Source of the DNA: Verrucomicrobiaceae bacterium
Lineage (GTDB): Bacteria > Verrucomicrobiota > Verrucomicrobiia > Verrucomicrobiales > Verrucomicrobiaceae
DNA: 50,398 nt
Reading direction: 5' to 3'
NCBI GenBank assembly: GCA_027489965.1
Contig: JAIXZA010000027.1
Location: 1 to 50,398, forward strand
Shown: positions 41,462 through 49,703 of the stretch, piece after piece
Position numbering within the stretch: the stretch's first letter is position 1
How the letters are laid out: every line of letters begins with the position of its first letter
Notes under the pieces: generated by a model
Database searches by the model: none
The model's input: the letters and a program-made list of their open reading frames with translations, nothing else
What the model was told of the DNA's origin: nothing
Program-made: the position numbers and the translations under genes

Positions 41462-42340
41462 ATGTCTATGAACCCCACTTTCCCTTTCGTAACCGGGATG
41501 CACCTACGAGTGCGTCACCTGACGCGCTATGTTTATGAGGGGCAGGCTTTAGAAAGCTACAACGATGTGCGTTTGCGCCCGCTATCAGACCCGTTCCAGC
41601 GCTGTTCCAGCTTCAATCTTCGAGTCAGCCCGGAAACAACCATCAAGACCCACTATGACTTTTATCAGAACAGAGTCGATCACTTTGAACTGCATGTACC
41701 GCACTCCAGCTTGGAGATCGAGTCGCTTTCAGAGATTGAAACTCGTGCGGATCCTCGCGGTGATCCGCCCGTGGGCTTGACTCTTGAATCACTCAATGAC
41801 CGCAGTGTGGAAGAGAACTACTTCGACTTCGTTGTGGAGTCGAAGTTTGTCCCCCAAAACGTGGCCATCTGGCGAGAAGCCGTCGATGTTCTAGGTGGTC
41901 CGGTGACGGATCTTTGGCAAGATGCCGTGAAACTGGGCAATCACGTCTTTCGGACGTTTACTTATGATCCTGACTGGACACATGTGCACACCGATGCTGG
42001 ATCAGCTCTGCGTGACCGCCGGGGCGTATGCCAGGACTTTGCACACGTCATGATCGCCTTTTGCCGAAGTCAGGGCATTCCGGCAAGGTACGTCAGTGGC
42101 TACTTTTACAATGATAAAACGGGTGATGAAAATGAGGCCTCCCATGCCTGGATGGAGGTCTTCTTACCCCACTACGGCTGGAAAGCCTGGGATCCCACGC
42201 ATGACCGCGTGGCCGACACTCGCTACATCAAGCTGGCAAGCGGACGCGACTACGGAGACATCAAGCCAGTGAGCGGCAGCTTCCGCGGCAAAGGCACCCA
42301 GCAGATGGAAGTGATCGTACAAATTCGACAAATCCTCTAA
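41462..42340 (+). CDS. Transglutaminase-like cysteine protease-family protein
   Basis: The 292-residue protein has the bacterial transglutaminase N-terminal domain (MHLRVRHLTRYVYEGQAL, about 13-95) and the catalytic core with Cys190 (GVCQDFAHVMIAFCR), His228 (EASHAWMEVFLP) and Asp244 (AWDPTHDR), a complete papain-like triad. Family members act as peptidases or protein crosslinkers; the substrate is unknown. A GGAG-type ribosome binding site precedes ATG 41462. No signal peptide. It heads a plus-strand series ending in MnmA. Confidence 0.88.
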   Translation: MSMNPTFPFVTGMHLRVRHLTRYVYEGQALESYNDVRLRPLSDPFQRCSSFNLRVSPETTIKTHYDFYQNRVDHFELHVPHSSLEIESLSEIETRADPRGDPPVGLTLESLNDRSVEENYFDFVVESKFVPQNVAIWREAVDVLGGPVTDLWQDAVKLGNHVFRTFTYDPDWTHVHTDAGSALRDRRGVCQDFAHVMIAFCRSQGIPARYVSGYFYNDKTGDENEASHAWMEVFLPHYGWKAWDPTHDRVADTRYIKLASGRDYGDIKPVSGSFRGKGTQQMEVIVQIRQIL

Positions 42341-42365
42341 TTCACTTCCCTTCCCTACCCCAATC

Positions 42366-42623
42366 ATGACTCCGACTCAAATCCGCCTCTTCATCAAACC
42401 TGGTTGTCCTTGGTGTGATGAAGCCATCGAGTGGCTCACCGGCCACGGGATTTCATTCACCCTTTTAGACGTCATCCGAGACGCCTCTGCTCGGGCTGAG
42501 ATGTTAGCGCTTACGAAGCAGACAAAGGCACCCTCAATCGACGTTGATGATCACATCCTGGCCGACTTTGGTGCCGATGAACTGGAAGTTTGGTGGAAGA
42601 AAATGGGCTTCACATTGCCGTGA
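42366..42623 (+). CDS. Glutaredoxin-like protein
   Basis: The 85-residue thioredoxin-fold protein has FIKPGCPWCDEAIEWL with the active site CPWC (Cys14, Cys17) and the cis-Pro in KAPSIDVDDHILADFG. It probably reduces disulfides or glutathionylated proteins. It lies 25 bp after the transglutaminase gene and its stop overlaps the GTG start of the next gene (GTGA), so the three genes are likely one operon. Confidence 0.88.
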   Translation: MTPTQIRLFIKPGCPWCDEAIEWLTGHGISFTLLDVIRDASARAEMLALTKQTKAPSIDVDDHILADFGADELEVWWKKMGFTLP

Positions 42624-43867
42624 GATCGGGATTCCATAGCGCTCTTCTCCTGTTAACACTGCTGCTGAGTGCCTGCGCCACGGGGCGACATCAAAAACTG
42701 GCCGCGAATGTTGGAGCGGTGACCAGCCCCACCTTTGCCACAGAAATGAGCCGCATCACCGGGCAGGCCTGGAGCTCTAGCAATAACGTCGTGACGTTGC
42801 CCAACGGCGGCAACTTTATCCCAGCCATGCTGAAGGCCATCCGTGGCGCTCAAAAAACGATCACTTGGGAAAACTTCGTTTGTGTCGATAGCCAGCCCGT
42901 CGCCGACTTCACGACAGCATTTATCGAGCGTGCTAAAGCAGGCGTCAAAGTTCACGTGGTGCTGGATGATTATGGCTGCAACACCTATGGGAAACAGCAC
43001 CTCAAAGCCATGCAAGAGGCGGGTGTCGATCTGCATCTTTACAGCCGCTGGTCTTGGCTAAATCCCTTCCGCTACAATCATCGGACCCATCGCCGAATCC
43101 TCGTCGTGGACGGTCAAATAGGTTTCGTTGGCGGTGCTGGTCTGGCCTATGCCTGGGATGGCCATGCTGAGGATTCATTGCGCTGGCGGGACACCATGTA
43201 TGAGGTGCGCGGCCCCGTGGTATCTCAGCTTCAAGAAGCCTTCAATGATAACTGGCAGGAACTCACAGGCAGCCGACTTTCAGGACCTGACTATTTCCCC
43301 AAACTCACTTCAGCAGGATCTTTACAGGCTCAAAGCGTCCTCGGTTCGCCCAAGAAAGCACCGGACCGCATTGGCAGCAGCTTTCTCTTAGCCATCCAAT
43401 CTGCCCAGCATTCCATCCTCATCTCTCACGCTTATTTCATTCCTAATCGCCCCATGATTCGCGCCTTGATGGATGCGAGAAAACGCGGTGTCCGCATTGA
43501 GATGCTGGTCCCAGGGGATCACACTGACATGCCGATCTGCCAATCCGTGACACAGCCCTTGTTGAAACGCCTGATAGCCGCAGGTGCAGAGGTGCATGAA
43601 TTTCAGCCCTGCATGATGCACGGAAAGCTGGTCGTCGTTGATGATCACCTCAGCATCATTGGCTCTGGCAACATGGATCAGCGATCCTTTTTCATCAATG
43701 ATGAGAACAACCTCCTCGTGCTAAGCCCCGCCTTTGGCAAAGAACAGCGCCAGATGCACGAGCATGATAAAACGCGCTGCAAACAACTCGCCCAGCCTGA
43801 TTTAAAGCTCTCACCCCTCCGCCACCTCCAGGGATTCCTGGGCAGACTCGTACAGCATCAGTTGTGA
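42620..43867 (+). CDS. Phospholipase D/cardiolipin synthase-like lipoprotein
   Basis: With GTG 42620 (GTGA overlap with the glutaredoxin stop) the 415-residue product starts with a lipoprotein signal ending LSAC (about Cys17). Two PLD half-sites follow: first THRRILVVDGQIGFVGG (about 157), where the usual Lys is Arg; second MHGKLVVVDDHLSIIGSGN (about 334), canonical. The order matches cardiolipin synthases, which transfer phosphatidyl groups, or extracytoplasmic PLDs. Being a lipoprotein, it is anchored outside the cytoplasm, unlike ordinary ClsA. The upstream ATG 42590 would spoil the signal peptide and is rejected. Confidence 0.87.
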   Translation: MRSGFHSALLLLTLLLSACATGRHQKLAANVGAVTSPTFATEMSRITGQAWSSSNNVVTLPNGGNFIPAMLKAIRGAQKTITWENFVCVDSQPVADFTTAFIERAKAGVKVHVVLDDYGCNTYGKQHLKAMQEAGVDLHLYSRWSWLNPFRYNHRTHRRILVVDGQIGFVGGAGLAYAWDGHAEDSLRWRDTMYEVRGPVVSQLQEAFNDNWQELTGSRLSGPDYFPKLTSAGSLQAQSVLGSPKKAPDRIGSSFLLAIQSAQHSILISHAYFIPNRPMIRALMDARKRGVRIEMLVPGDHTDMPICQSVTQPLLKRLIAAGAEVHEFQPCMMHGKLVVVDDHLSIIGSGNMDQRSFFINDENNLLVLSPAFGKEQRQMHEHDKTRCKQLAQPDLKLSPLRHLQGFLGRLVQHQL

Positions 43868-43904
43868 CATTTGTTTCTATGAAAAGCCTGTGCCAAAGTA
43901 GGCC

Positions 43905-44975
43905 ATGAAGATTTTATCCGCCATGTCTGGAGGAGTGGACAGCAGCGTCGCCACCGCGCTGCTGGTGCGGGAGGGGCATGAAGTCGTCGGGGCTTACATG
44001 AAGAACTGGATCAATGAAGAAAACATCATCGGTCATTGCCCCTGGGAGGAAGACATCGTCGATGCACGTGCCGTCGCCGATCAGCTCGGCATTGAGCTGC
44101 ACATCGTCAATCTGATGAAGGAATACCGTCAGCGTGTGGTGAAATACTTGCTGGAAGGTTATCAGGACGGCATCACGCCAAACCCGGACGTCATGTGCAA
44201 TCGCGAGATGAAGTTCGGCGTCCTCTGGGACTGGGCCCGCGAACGCGGCTTCGACGCCATCGCCACGGGTCACTATGCCCGCAAATCAGACGATCAGACC
44301 ATCCTCAGAGGCGCCGATCCCAACAAAGATCAGACCTACTTCCTCGCCATGATGCGGCCCGAGCAGGTGCAAATCGCCCGCTTTCCCATCGGTCATCTCT
44401 TAAAACCGGAACTCCGGGAAGAAGCGCGCCGCCTGAACTTAAAAACCGCCGACAAAAAAGACAGCCAAGGCATCTGCTTTATCGGTGAAGTGAAGATGGA
44501 AGATTTTCTGCGCACCTTTGTCGCTGATCGACCCGGAAACATCGTCGATCTCGAAGGCCGCATCCTCGGGCAGCACAAGGGCCTGCATCTCTACACCCTC
44601 GGGCAGCGAAAAGGCATTGGCGTGGCCAGCAACCTCTTCAAACAAGCCTACGTCGTCGTGGCCAAACGCCCTGAGACCAACGAACTCGTCATCGCCATCG
44701 AGCGCCCGGACACTCCCCTGCTCTGGGCACGCCGCTGCACCCTCACCGGAGTTTCCACAGCTGGCCTGCCACTCGATCAGCCTCGTCTTCTGAACGCCCA
44801 GCCCCGCTACCGTTGCCCTGCCGGCCTCGCCCAATTCACTCCCCTAGGAGACGGCCGAGCCAGCCTCGAGTATCAAGAGCCCCAGCGCGCCCTGACCCCC
44901 GGCCAAATCTGCGCCCTCTACAACGGCGACCAACTGCTCGGTGGAGCAGTCTTTGAAGCTATCTCGTATGATTGA
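43905..44975 (+). CDS. mnmA: tRNA 2-thiouridylase MnmA
   Basis: The 356-residue protein has the ATP-pyrophosphatase P-loop [29 protein letters not shown] with the catalytic Cys (about 98), the second catalytic Cys in [11 protein letters not shown] (about 190) and the C-terminal beta domains ([28 protein letters not shown]). It thiolates U34 of Lys, Glu and Gln tRNAs using sulfur from a relay protein. The length is normal. Start is ATG 43905, 37 bp after the PLD gene. Confidence 0.96.
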   Translation: MKILSAMSGGVDSSVATALLVREGHEVVGAYMKNWINEENIIGHCPWEEDIVDARAVADQLGIELHIVNLMKEYRQRVVKYLLEGYQDGITPNPDVMCNREMKFGVLWDWARERGFDAIATGHYARKSDDQTILRGADPNKDQTYFLAMMRPEQVQIARFPIGHLLKPELREEARRLNLKTADKKDSQGICFIGEVKMEDFLRTFVADRPGNIVDLEGRILGQHKGLHLYTLGQRKGIGVASNLFKQAYVVVAKRPETNELVIAIERPDTPLLWARRCTLTGVSTAGLPLDQPRLLNAQPRYRCPAGLAQFTPLGDGRASLEYQEPQRALTPGQICALYNGDQLLGGAVFEAISYD

Positions 44976-45008
44976 ATGAAACGAAAAAAGAGCATTCCCA
45001 AACATCAC

Positions 45009-45206
45009 TCATTGGCGTGGAAGTTTAGTGTTATCGCCAACCATGAGCACTTTTGCTTCCTTCTGATAGGAGCCGATTCCGGAATCAGTGAAAAGCTCGT
45101 CACTCAAGGTTGAGTTCATGAGTGCTGCTCACCATTCTTCCTGTGCACCGCTAAGCGTATCGATGTGGAGCAAAGCCACTGGTAAAAGAATGGGCTGATC
45201 GGTGCA
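45009..45206 (-). pseudogene. C-terminal relic with an in-frame TGA
   Basis: The minus frame between a TAG at 45207-45209 and the TGA at 45009-45011 is protein-like (PILLPVALLHIDTLSGAQEE, then ALMNSTLSDELFTDSGIGSY and AKVLMVGDNTKLPRQ), but is broken by a TGA at 45129-45131 where TGG (Trp) would continue the sense. An ATG at 45119 would leave 36 residues. No family is recognised. It occupies the gap between mnmA and the GIY-YIG gene. Confidence 0.4.
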
Positions 45207-45215
45207 CTACGAACT

Positions 45216-45719
45216 TCACAATTCATTATTCGCAACCGGCAGGTCTCCGCACGCAACCAGATACTCCTGCAAGAGGTTGGCTTCTAGAAGAGCCGGAGAC
45301 AAGCTTACTTCGATTCCTGCCAAGCAAAAACACTCAACCTCGATTTCCTCCGCCGACACGTGATGCTGGTAACGTTCGCTGTGTGGCATTTTCAGAAGTG
45401 CATTGACGCCGGATAGGGGACCATACCCAAAGTGCCCTGCATAAGGTCCTTCACATTGAAAGCAGTATGGCGTCCAGCGTCCCAAGCGCATGGCCAAAGC
45501 TCCACCGTTTAGCTTCGCCGTTTCTGCTCCTTTGCGGCAATATTTGCCCGCCTTGCCAATGTACAGCAACTGGCGTTCATTTGCGTGCAGCCTACGCCAA
45601 ATTAAATAGACACCGCTGCCAACGGGCCATTGATCTTTGCTCCAAGCTTGTTTTCCCAACAAGATTACGAAGCGACCATTTTGTTGGAACCGTTGTTTTT
45701 CTTCTTCATATTTCATCAT
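45216..45719 (-). CDS. GIY-YIG nuclease-domain protein
   Basis: With ATG 45719 the product has 167 residues. A GIY-YIG core is visible: GSGVYLIWRRL (GVY at about 36-38) and QLLYIGKAGKYC (YIG at about 53-55), with a later Glu in LLEANLLQEYL that could bind metal. GIY-YIG domains cut DNA in homing, repair, restriction and mobile-element biology. The start is weak: the frame also has TTG 45725, and no ribosome binding site is clear. It follows the 121-residue gene on the same strand by about 60 bp, a probable pair. Base composition is more AT-rich than in the central part of the window. Confidence 0.72.
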   Translation of the reverse strand: MMKYEEEKQRFQQNGRFVILLGKQAWSKDQWPVGSGVYLIWRRLHANERQLLYIGKAGKYCRKGAETAKLNGGALAMRLGRWTPYCFQCEGPYAGHFGYGPLSGVNALLKMPHSERYQHHVSAEEIEVECFCLAGIEVSLSPALLEANLLQEYLVACGDLPVANNEL

Positions 45720-45780
45720 AGCCAAATCAATGTTGAAGTTGTGGGTCTTTGTATTCTTCTATTTTAACCTATTTATGCAC

Positions 45781-46146
45781 TCATGGTTGACGATTGCGAA
45801 GTTCGTTTATCACCTGCCCGTGAAGGGGATGTCCAGGTTCGTTGATGCGCCAAAAGTTCCATCCACTTCCTGACGTCCCACTCACCAAAACCTTGCAGGC
45901 CGAGGGCGAACCAGTGAAAGGCTGTGTCAACACCCACTCGTCATTGTCATTTCCAACTGCGCTTCCGTCCTCCACCAACTCGCGAGCCATGTTAAAATTG
46001 CCTTGAGGATGAGATTCAAAATCAGTCACGTCAATTTGAAGCAAGGTCCCAGTCGGCAATGTCACTTTTTGATGAAGTGCTGCTTCAAGATTAAAGTAAG
46101 CGGATTGAACAGGATGAACATTAGGGGGGGTTGTAATAATTGGCAT
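45781..46146 (-). CDS. Unknown 121-aa protein with a C7 tract
   Basis: From ATG 46146 the frame encodes 121 residues starting MPIITTPPNVHPVQSAYFNL; upstream extension to 46221 lacks protein-like sequence. No family recognised. It has a beta-rich look with conserved-style turns (VTLPTGTLLQIDVTDFESH, GSGWNFWRINEPGHPLHG). Codons 6-8 contain a run of seven C (plus strand G 46124-46130), where slippage would shift the frame. A promoter of TTGACA-17-TATTAG lies upstream. It precedes the GIY-YIG gene. Confidence 0.6.
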   Translation of the reverse strand: MPIITTPPNVHPVQSAYFNLEAALHQKVTLPTGTLLQIDVTDFESHPQGNFNMARELVEDGSAVGNDNDEWVLTQPFTGSPSACKVLVSGTSGSGWNFWRINEPGHPLHGQVINELRNRQP

Positions 46147-46199
46147 AACTTTGTGTTTGGGGTTTTGATGATTTAAGTTTTTTGTTTTCTTGATCGCAT

Positions 46200-46228
46200 C
46201 TAATACACTATTATTATACAATTGTCAA
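46200..46228 (-). promoter_or_regulatory. Sigma-70-like promoter of the 121-aa gene
   Basis: On the minus strand TTGACA (46228-46223) and TATTAG (46205-46200) are 17 bp apart, about 50 bp before ATG 46146. Match to consensus only; no transcript data. Confidence 0.5.
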
Positions 46229-46272
46229 TTGAAGCAACGCGGTCTACTAATTAAGTCAATCAAATTACTTCT

Positions 46273-46515
46273 TCAGGTTTTATTTTCCCGCTTCCTGATG
46301 ATCCAGCCCTTATCCCAGTCTCCTGATCCTACAACTGGCACCGCAAAGTGCTGCGCTATCTGATCACCTGTCCTTTCCAGCGACCCTCATTGTCAAGCAT
46401 GAAGGCCAGATAGACTGGAAGGTCCCAGTGATTTTGGTCAAATGACTTTACCAAGGGGATTCTTGCACCGAACTCTTGAAACTAGTGCCTGAGGCGTTCG
46501 GCCAAATATCAAGAC
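46273..46515 (-). pseudogene. Frameshifted relic of an unknown gene
   Basis: Three adjacent minus-strand stretches in different frames read as protein: DIWPNASGTSFKS, then EFGARIPLVKSFDQNHWDLP with VYLAFMLDNEGRWKG, then DQIAQHFAVPVVGSGDWDKG and WIIRKRENKT before TGA 46273-46275. Each frame stops soon after it leaves the coding-like part. At least two frameshifts are needed to join them. It lies directly downstream of the 313-residue gene. No family recognised. Confidence 0.4.
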
Positions 46516-46520
46516 ACCCT

Positions 46521-47462
46521 TTAAATCGAATCAAAAAGATCAAGGCGCATACGAAGGGAAATCAACAAATTATTAAGTTCGGGCTCCTTATCGCAATCAG
46601 TCAAATAGCGAATCGTGCGCTCAAGAACGGCATCAAGACCTGACCTCCGTGGAAAAAGATTCCAATCATGCTCAAGCCTATCTTCAGTCAAAGCAGATCT
46701 CTTACGGCATAGAAAAGTAGTGATTTCAGGGCGCAAGAGTTCGCGAGCAAACGATTGAATCAACCAAAAGACAGGTACCGAAACTCCCAAATCTTCCTGA
46801 AATCCTGGCCTTTCCCAAGTAAAGCTGTATCGCAGCCACCCAGCCTGCAGGTCTTCAGAAAAGTTCCACAAGCTCTCTTTATAAGGTTCGTAATCTGCGC
46901 GGACAGTATTAGGAAGTTTGCATGATGTCCATGGAATTTGCCGGCAAGCCAAAGGCCATACTTCGTGAAGCACATGTCGACACCAAAAATAATCCCAGCG
47001 AGTTCGCAGCCAAATTTGGGGTGCTTGAACGCCATGTCCATCACAGGACATCACAGTATAAACACCCACATGATTAAGCGCTTTGACCAGCAACGCGGTG
47101 CCCGGATCAAGGCCCTCAGTGTCCAACCGTGGCCCAAATTCATTGGATTTGAATGTTTCAAAGGCATCATCTATCTGAGGCGCGCCGACCATGCCATTAC
47201 GAGCCGGAAGCTCGAAGATCCGTTTCAGCAACGAGTCTGGAGTGGGCTGTGGAGCAATGAACAAACGGTCCGATTCGTCAACTCGCTCGGTTCTCTGTAT
47301 GTCCAATCCGCATGCTTCAAGAATGTCAGCATCCTGCTCGTGGCTTTGAGCATGAAGCAGGAGACCACTCTGATAAGTTTCGACAGCAAAACCTCTCCAG
47401 AGCAGTGTTTCCAAAAGCATGTTTTGAGACGGCAAGCCATTGATTATTTCTTCAAAATTCAT
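46521..47462 (-). CDS. Unknown 313-aa protein with SCDGHG motif
   Basis: The 313-residue protein is soluble with no signal peptide. I recognise no named family. The central motif GVYTVMSCDGHGVQAPQIWL (about 130-150) has Cys, Asp and His close together, as in metal or nucleotide sites, and is flanked by Trp-rich segments (WDYFWCRHVLHEVWP). The start ATG 47462 lies without a clear ribosome binding site. It stands between two relic-like segments in the accessory island. Confidence 0.7.
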   Translation of the reverse strand: MNFEEIINGLPSQNMLLETLLWRGFAVETYQSGLLLHAQSHEQDADILEACGLDIQRTERVDESDRLFIAPQPTPDSLLKRIFELPARNGMVGAPQIDDAFETFKSNEFGPRLDTEGLDPGTALLVKALNHVGVYTVMSCDGHGVQAPQIWLRTRWDYFWCRHVLHEVWPLACRQIPWTSCKLPNTVRADYEPYKESLWNFSEDLQAGWLRYSFTWERPGFQEDLGVSVPVFWLIQSFARELLRPEITTFLCRKRSALTEDRLEHDWNLFPRRSGLDAVLERTIRYLTDCDKEPELNNLLISLRMRLDLFDSI

Positions 47463-47543
47463 ACGTTTATCATAGTCATCGCCAATTCTTTTGGCTGTCC
47501 ACTTTGGGTTTGATTAGTTTGGATTTTTTCCATTCAAGCGGGG

Positions 47544-47708
47544 TTAACGTCTTTCAACAAGTGAATATTCAGATCGCTCCCAGCCAAAGGCATAATCGTG
47601 TGCGATCTGCGTGTAAAGCTGGTCGGGTGACAGAATGCCATTAAGCCGCTCGGCCTGGACCGATCTGCCTAGGTCGTGCCAGACGGATCTCGGGTTCAGA
47701 CTTTCCAT
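47544..47708 (-). CDS. Small hypothetical protein (54 aa)
   Basis: From ATG 47708 a 54-residue frame reads like real protein (SVWHDLGRSVQAERLNG, then LSPDQLYTQIAHDYAFG), charged and helical, with no known family. The frame extends upstream to 47807 across the promoter of the divergent gene, which is unlikely to be coding. It could also be a shortened gene. Confidence 0.4.
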   Translation of the reverse strand: MESLNPRSVWHDLGRSVQAERLNGILSPDQLYTQIAHDYAFGWERSEYSLVERR

Positions 47709-47740
47709 TGGCACCAAACCTCTAAAAAGACAAGCTTTAT

Positions 47741-47768
47741 TTGACAATATTTCATTATTGTATAGCAT
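47741..47768 (+). promoter_or_regulatory. Promoter of the 262-aa gene; possible leaderless mRNA
   Basis: A perfect TTGACA at 47741-47746 is followed after 16 bp by TAGCAT (47763-47768). Transcription would begin at about 47775, next to the ATG at 47776, so the mRNA could be leaderless. An alternative -10 (TATAGC at 47761) has a short spacer. Confidence 0.4.
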
Positions 47769-47775
47769 AAAATCC

Positions 47776-48564
47776 ATGAATCGACAAGACGCCATCACTA
47801 CTCTCATTGAACAGGTCCAAAATCATCCGTTTCACCATCTCTATAGAAACAGGCGCAGTGGACACCAAGCCCAGGGCTGGTCTGGGGGATTGAGCATGTA
47901 TTCACTCAACAACGAAAACTTTCCGAATCCAGCAGCTCACTTTCAGTGGTTGCAGGTCGTTTTGCGTGATCTTGAGCAGCGCGGTGGCCAAGTGGAGCAA
48001 CGAGTCCAAATCGCGAATCAGATTCTGCAGTGGGGTGGCATGAAGCTTGTGGTGGAGCACCAAGGTCCAAGTTTTGAAAAATTCAATCAGGTCATTCAAA
48101 AAGCGAAAGATTGGGCACTTACTGTGAACGCGCCGATGAACAGCAGTTGGACCAAGGTGGCGGCTGTTTTCGGCTATCATCAGGGCAATACCATCTGGGA
48201 TTCACGTGTCTCAACGGCTGTATGCTTCAGGCTGGCCCAGATCTTTCTAGCCGAGGGGAATACGCTGCAGCATGCGAGAGTGGAATTCCCAGATTTAGGA
48301 TTTATCATGGGCAGATCTCAGCGCGTGGTTCAGCGGATGCCATTGGTTAGCCATTATTGGCCCAATGCGTATCAAAAATGGGATGGGCATGTCGCGGGTG
48401 CCAATCTCATGCGCGAGATCGCTGACCAATTGAACTTTTTAGAGTTTCCTTGTCCGCCTTACGGCCCGCAGGACGATGAGAGTCATGTCGGCAATGGTTC
48501 TTGGAATGCCTGGAAGGTGAACATGATTTTCTTTGCCGATGATGTTGTGCCACAGCCAGCATGA
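47776..48564 (+). CDS. Unknown 262-aa protein, possibly OGG-like glycosylase fold
   Basis: The 262-residue protein has no signal or membrane segment. Segments QILQWGGMKL (about 85-95), SSWTKVAAVFG and NTIWDSRVSTAVCFRLAQIF (about 140-160) followed by YQKWDGHVAGANLMREIADQ recall the helical fold of 8-oxoguanine glycosylase-like (OGG-like) proteins, in which a WGG and a D-S/x-RV motif recur. This is a tentative comparison from memory. The helix-hairpin-helix is not clear. The start is ATG 47776; it is followed 39 bp later by the 364-residue gene, probably one transcript. Confidence 0.65.
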   Translation: MNRQDAITTLIEQVQNHPFHHLYRNRRSGHQAQGWSGGLSMYSLNNENFPNPAAHFQWLQVVLRDLEQRGGQVEQRVQIANQILQWGGMKLVVEHQGPSFEKFNQVIQKAKDWALTVNAPMNSSWTKVAAVFGYHQGNTIWDSRVSTAVCFRLAQIFLAEGNTLQHARVEFPDLGFIMGRSQRVVQRMPLVSHYWPNAYQKWDGHVAGANLMREIADQLNFLEFPCPPYGPQDDESHVGNGSWNAWKVNMIFFADDVVPQPA

Positions 48565-48603
48565 AGAACACCGACGGATACCAAAGCTTAATGGAAAAAA
48601 CCT

Positions 48604-49698
48604 ATGAAATGGAAAGCCCCTGAACGAGCAAGCACGCTGCTGTTGAAGCATGCTGAAAAGATGCCGAAATGGTTGTCACGACACACATGGCGTTCGCGCC
48701 CAGCCTTCAAAAGCATGCTGCGCTCACGCACGTTTTTTTACCCTGGAGCGCATTTCGATGAACACACTGTTCGTCAGTTTGCCGCAGCGCATGCGGCGCA
48801 CTGCTTCGTCTTCGCTGACTATGGATGCTATCACGCCGACATGACTTTTGAGACGGTGCGTGAAAACATGCCTTATTTGCAGGATTACGAGCTGGTGAAC
48901 CACCGCGTTGTCGACGCAGACCAACTGAGGCCAGAAGGGCGAAAAGAACAGACAGAAATGCATCACCAGGCTGCGGAAGGCTGTGCTACCAAAGTCATTC
49001 ACTGGATGGTTCTCTCCCTCAGGAAGGATGGTCAGGGAGAAGACAAGCCGCAGAGGCTTTGTTTTGTGTTCATGAACTGGGAGGGGCATGATGCATGTGA
49101 CTTTTTGTATCATCAGGGCGACTCAAAGGCGCCTTATGCAGTCCTGATCAGCATCCAATTCGACTTGGACCAGTCCCAATGTGGCAGGCCTGAATGGCTG
49201 ATTGCGACCGGCAGGGCGAATGAGCGGGGCTGTTACATTTCAGACAATTGCGACCGCATTTGGCCTGGTTTTGTGCGAGTATCGATTCCAGAGGTGGCCG
49301 GCATGAACAGTTTCTTACGTGCACTCTACCGCTCTGAGCAGGATGTGGAGCATTATTTTGAAGCACCCTTCTCGATCATTCAGCAAGAGCTTGAAAATCC
49401 GAAGCGGGATACCCGCGTCTTTTTTGAGCGCTATCCCGTCATTCAGCAGGACATAGTTAAACGGTGGGATGGCAATGTTCAGCTGCATCAGCTATGGGCG
49501 CGGCATCTGCGGAGCAAATACTGGCTCTGGCGGCGGAGTAGTTTTTTGCATGCCCAGCTGGAAAGCACTCCGGTGACGGCACAGGCTCTGCTGGAGTTAT
49601 GGGTGGAGCGCGTCGGTTGGCGAAAGGCGACCCGCATGTCATGCCCTGCCTTCTTGCGCGCCCATCCGGCCATCGTTGCTGCCGCATCAGGGCCATGA
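48604..49698 (+). CDS. Unknown 364-aa protein
   Basis: The 364-residue protein is soluble and has no recognised domain. It starts with a basic helix (KAPERASTLLLKHAEKMPKW), then SRTFFYPGAHFDEHTVRQFA and FVFADYGCYHADM, a His/Asp/Cys-rich stretch, and a Trp/Arg-rich C-terminus (LRSKYWLWRRSSFLHA). Such small-molecule-site-like clusters could suggest an enzyme but no catalytic motif is certain. It follows the 262-residue gene closely and ends 5 bp from the convergent LRR gene. Confidence 0.65.
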   Translation: MKWKAPERASTLLLKHAEKMPKWLSRHTWRSRPAFKSMLRSRTFFYPGAHFDEHTVRQFAAAHAAHCFVFADYGCYHADMTFETVRENMPYLQDYELVNHRVVDADQLRPEGRKEQTEMHHQAAEGCATKVIHWMVLSLRKDGQGEDKPQRLCFVFMNWEGHDACDFLYHQGDSKAPYAVLISIQFDLDQSQCGRPEWLIATGRANERGCYISDNCDRIWPGFVRVSIPEVAGMNSFLRALYRSEQDVEHYFEAPFSIIQQELENPKRDTRVFFERYPVIQQDIVKRWDGNVQLHQLWARHLRSKYWLWRRSSFLHAQLESTPVTAQALLELWVERVGWRKATRMSCPAFLRAHPAIVAAASGP

Positions 49699-49703
49699 AG
49701 TTT

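Noticed and set aside
42590..42619. Upstream ATG of the PLD lipoprotein
   Set aside because: It places ten polar residues before the signal peptide; GTG 42620 with GTGA coupling is better.
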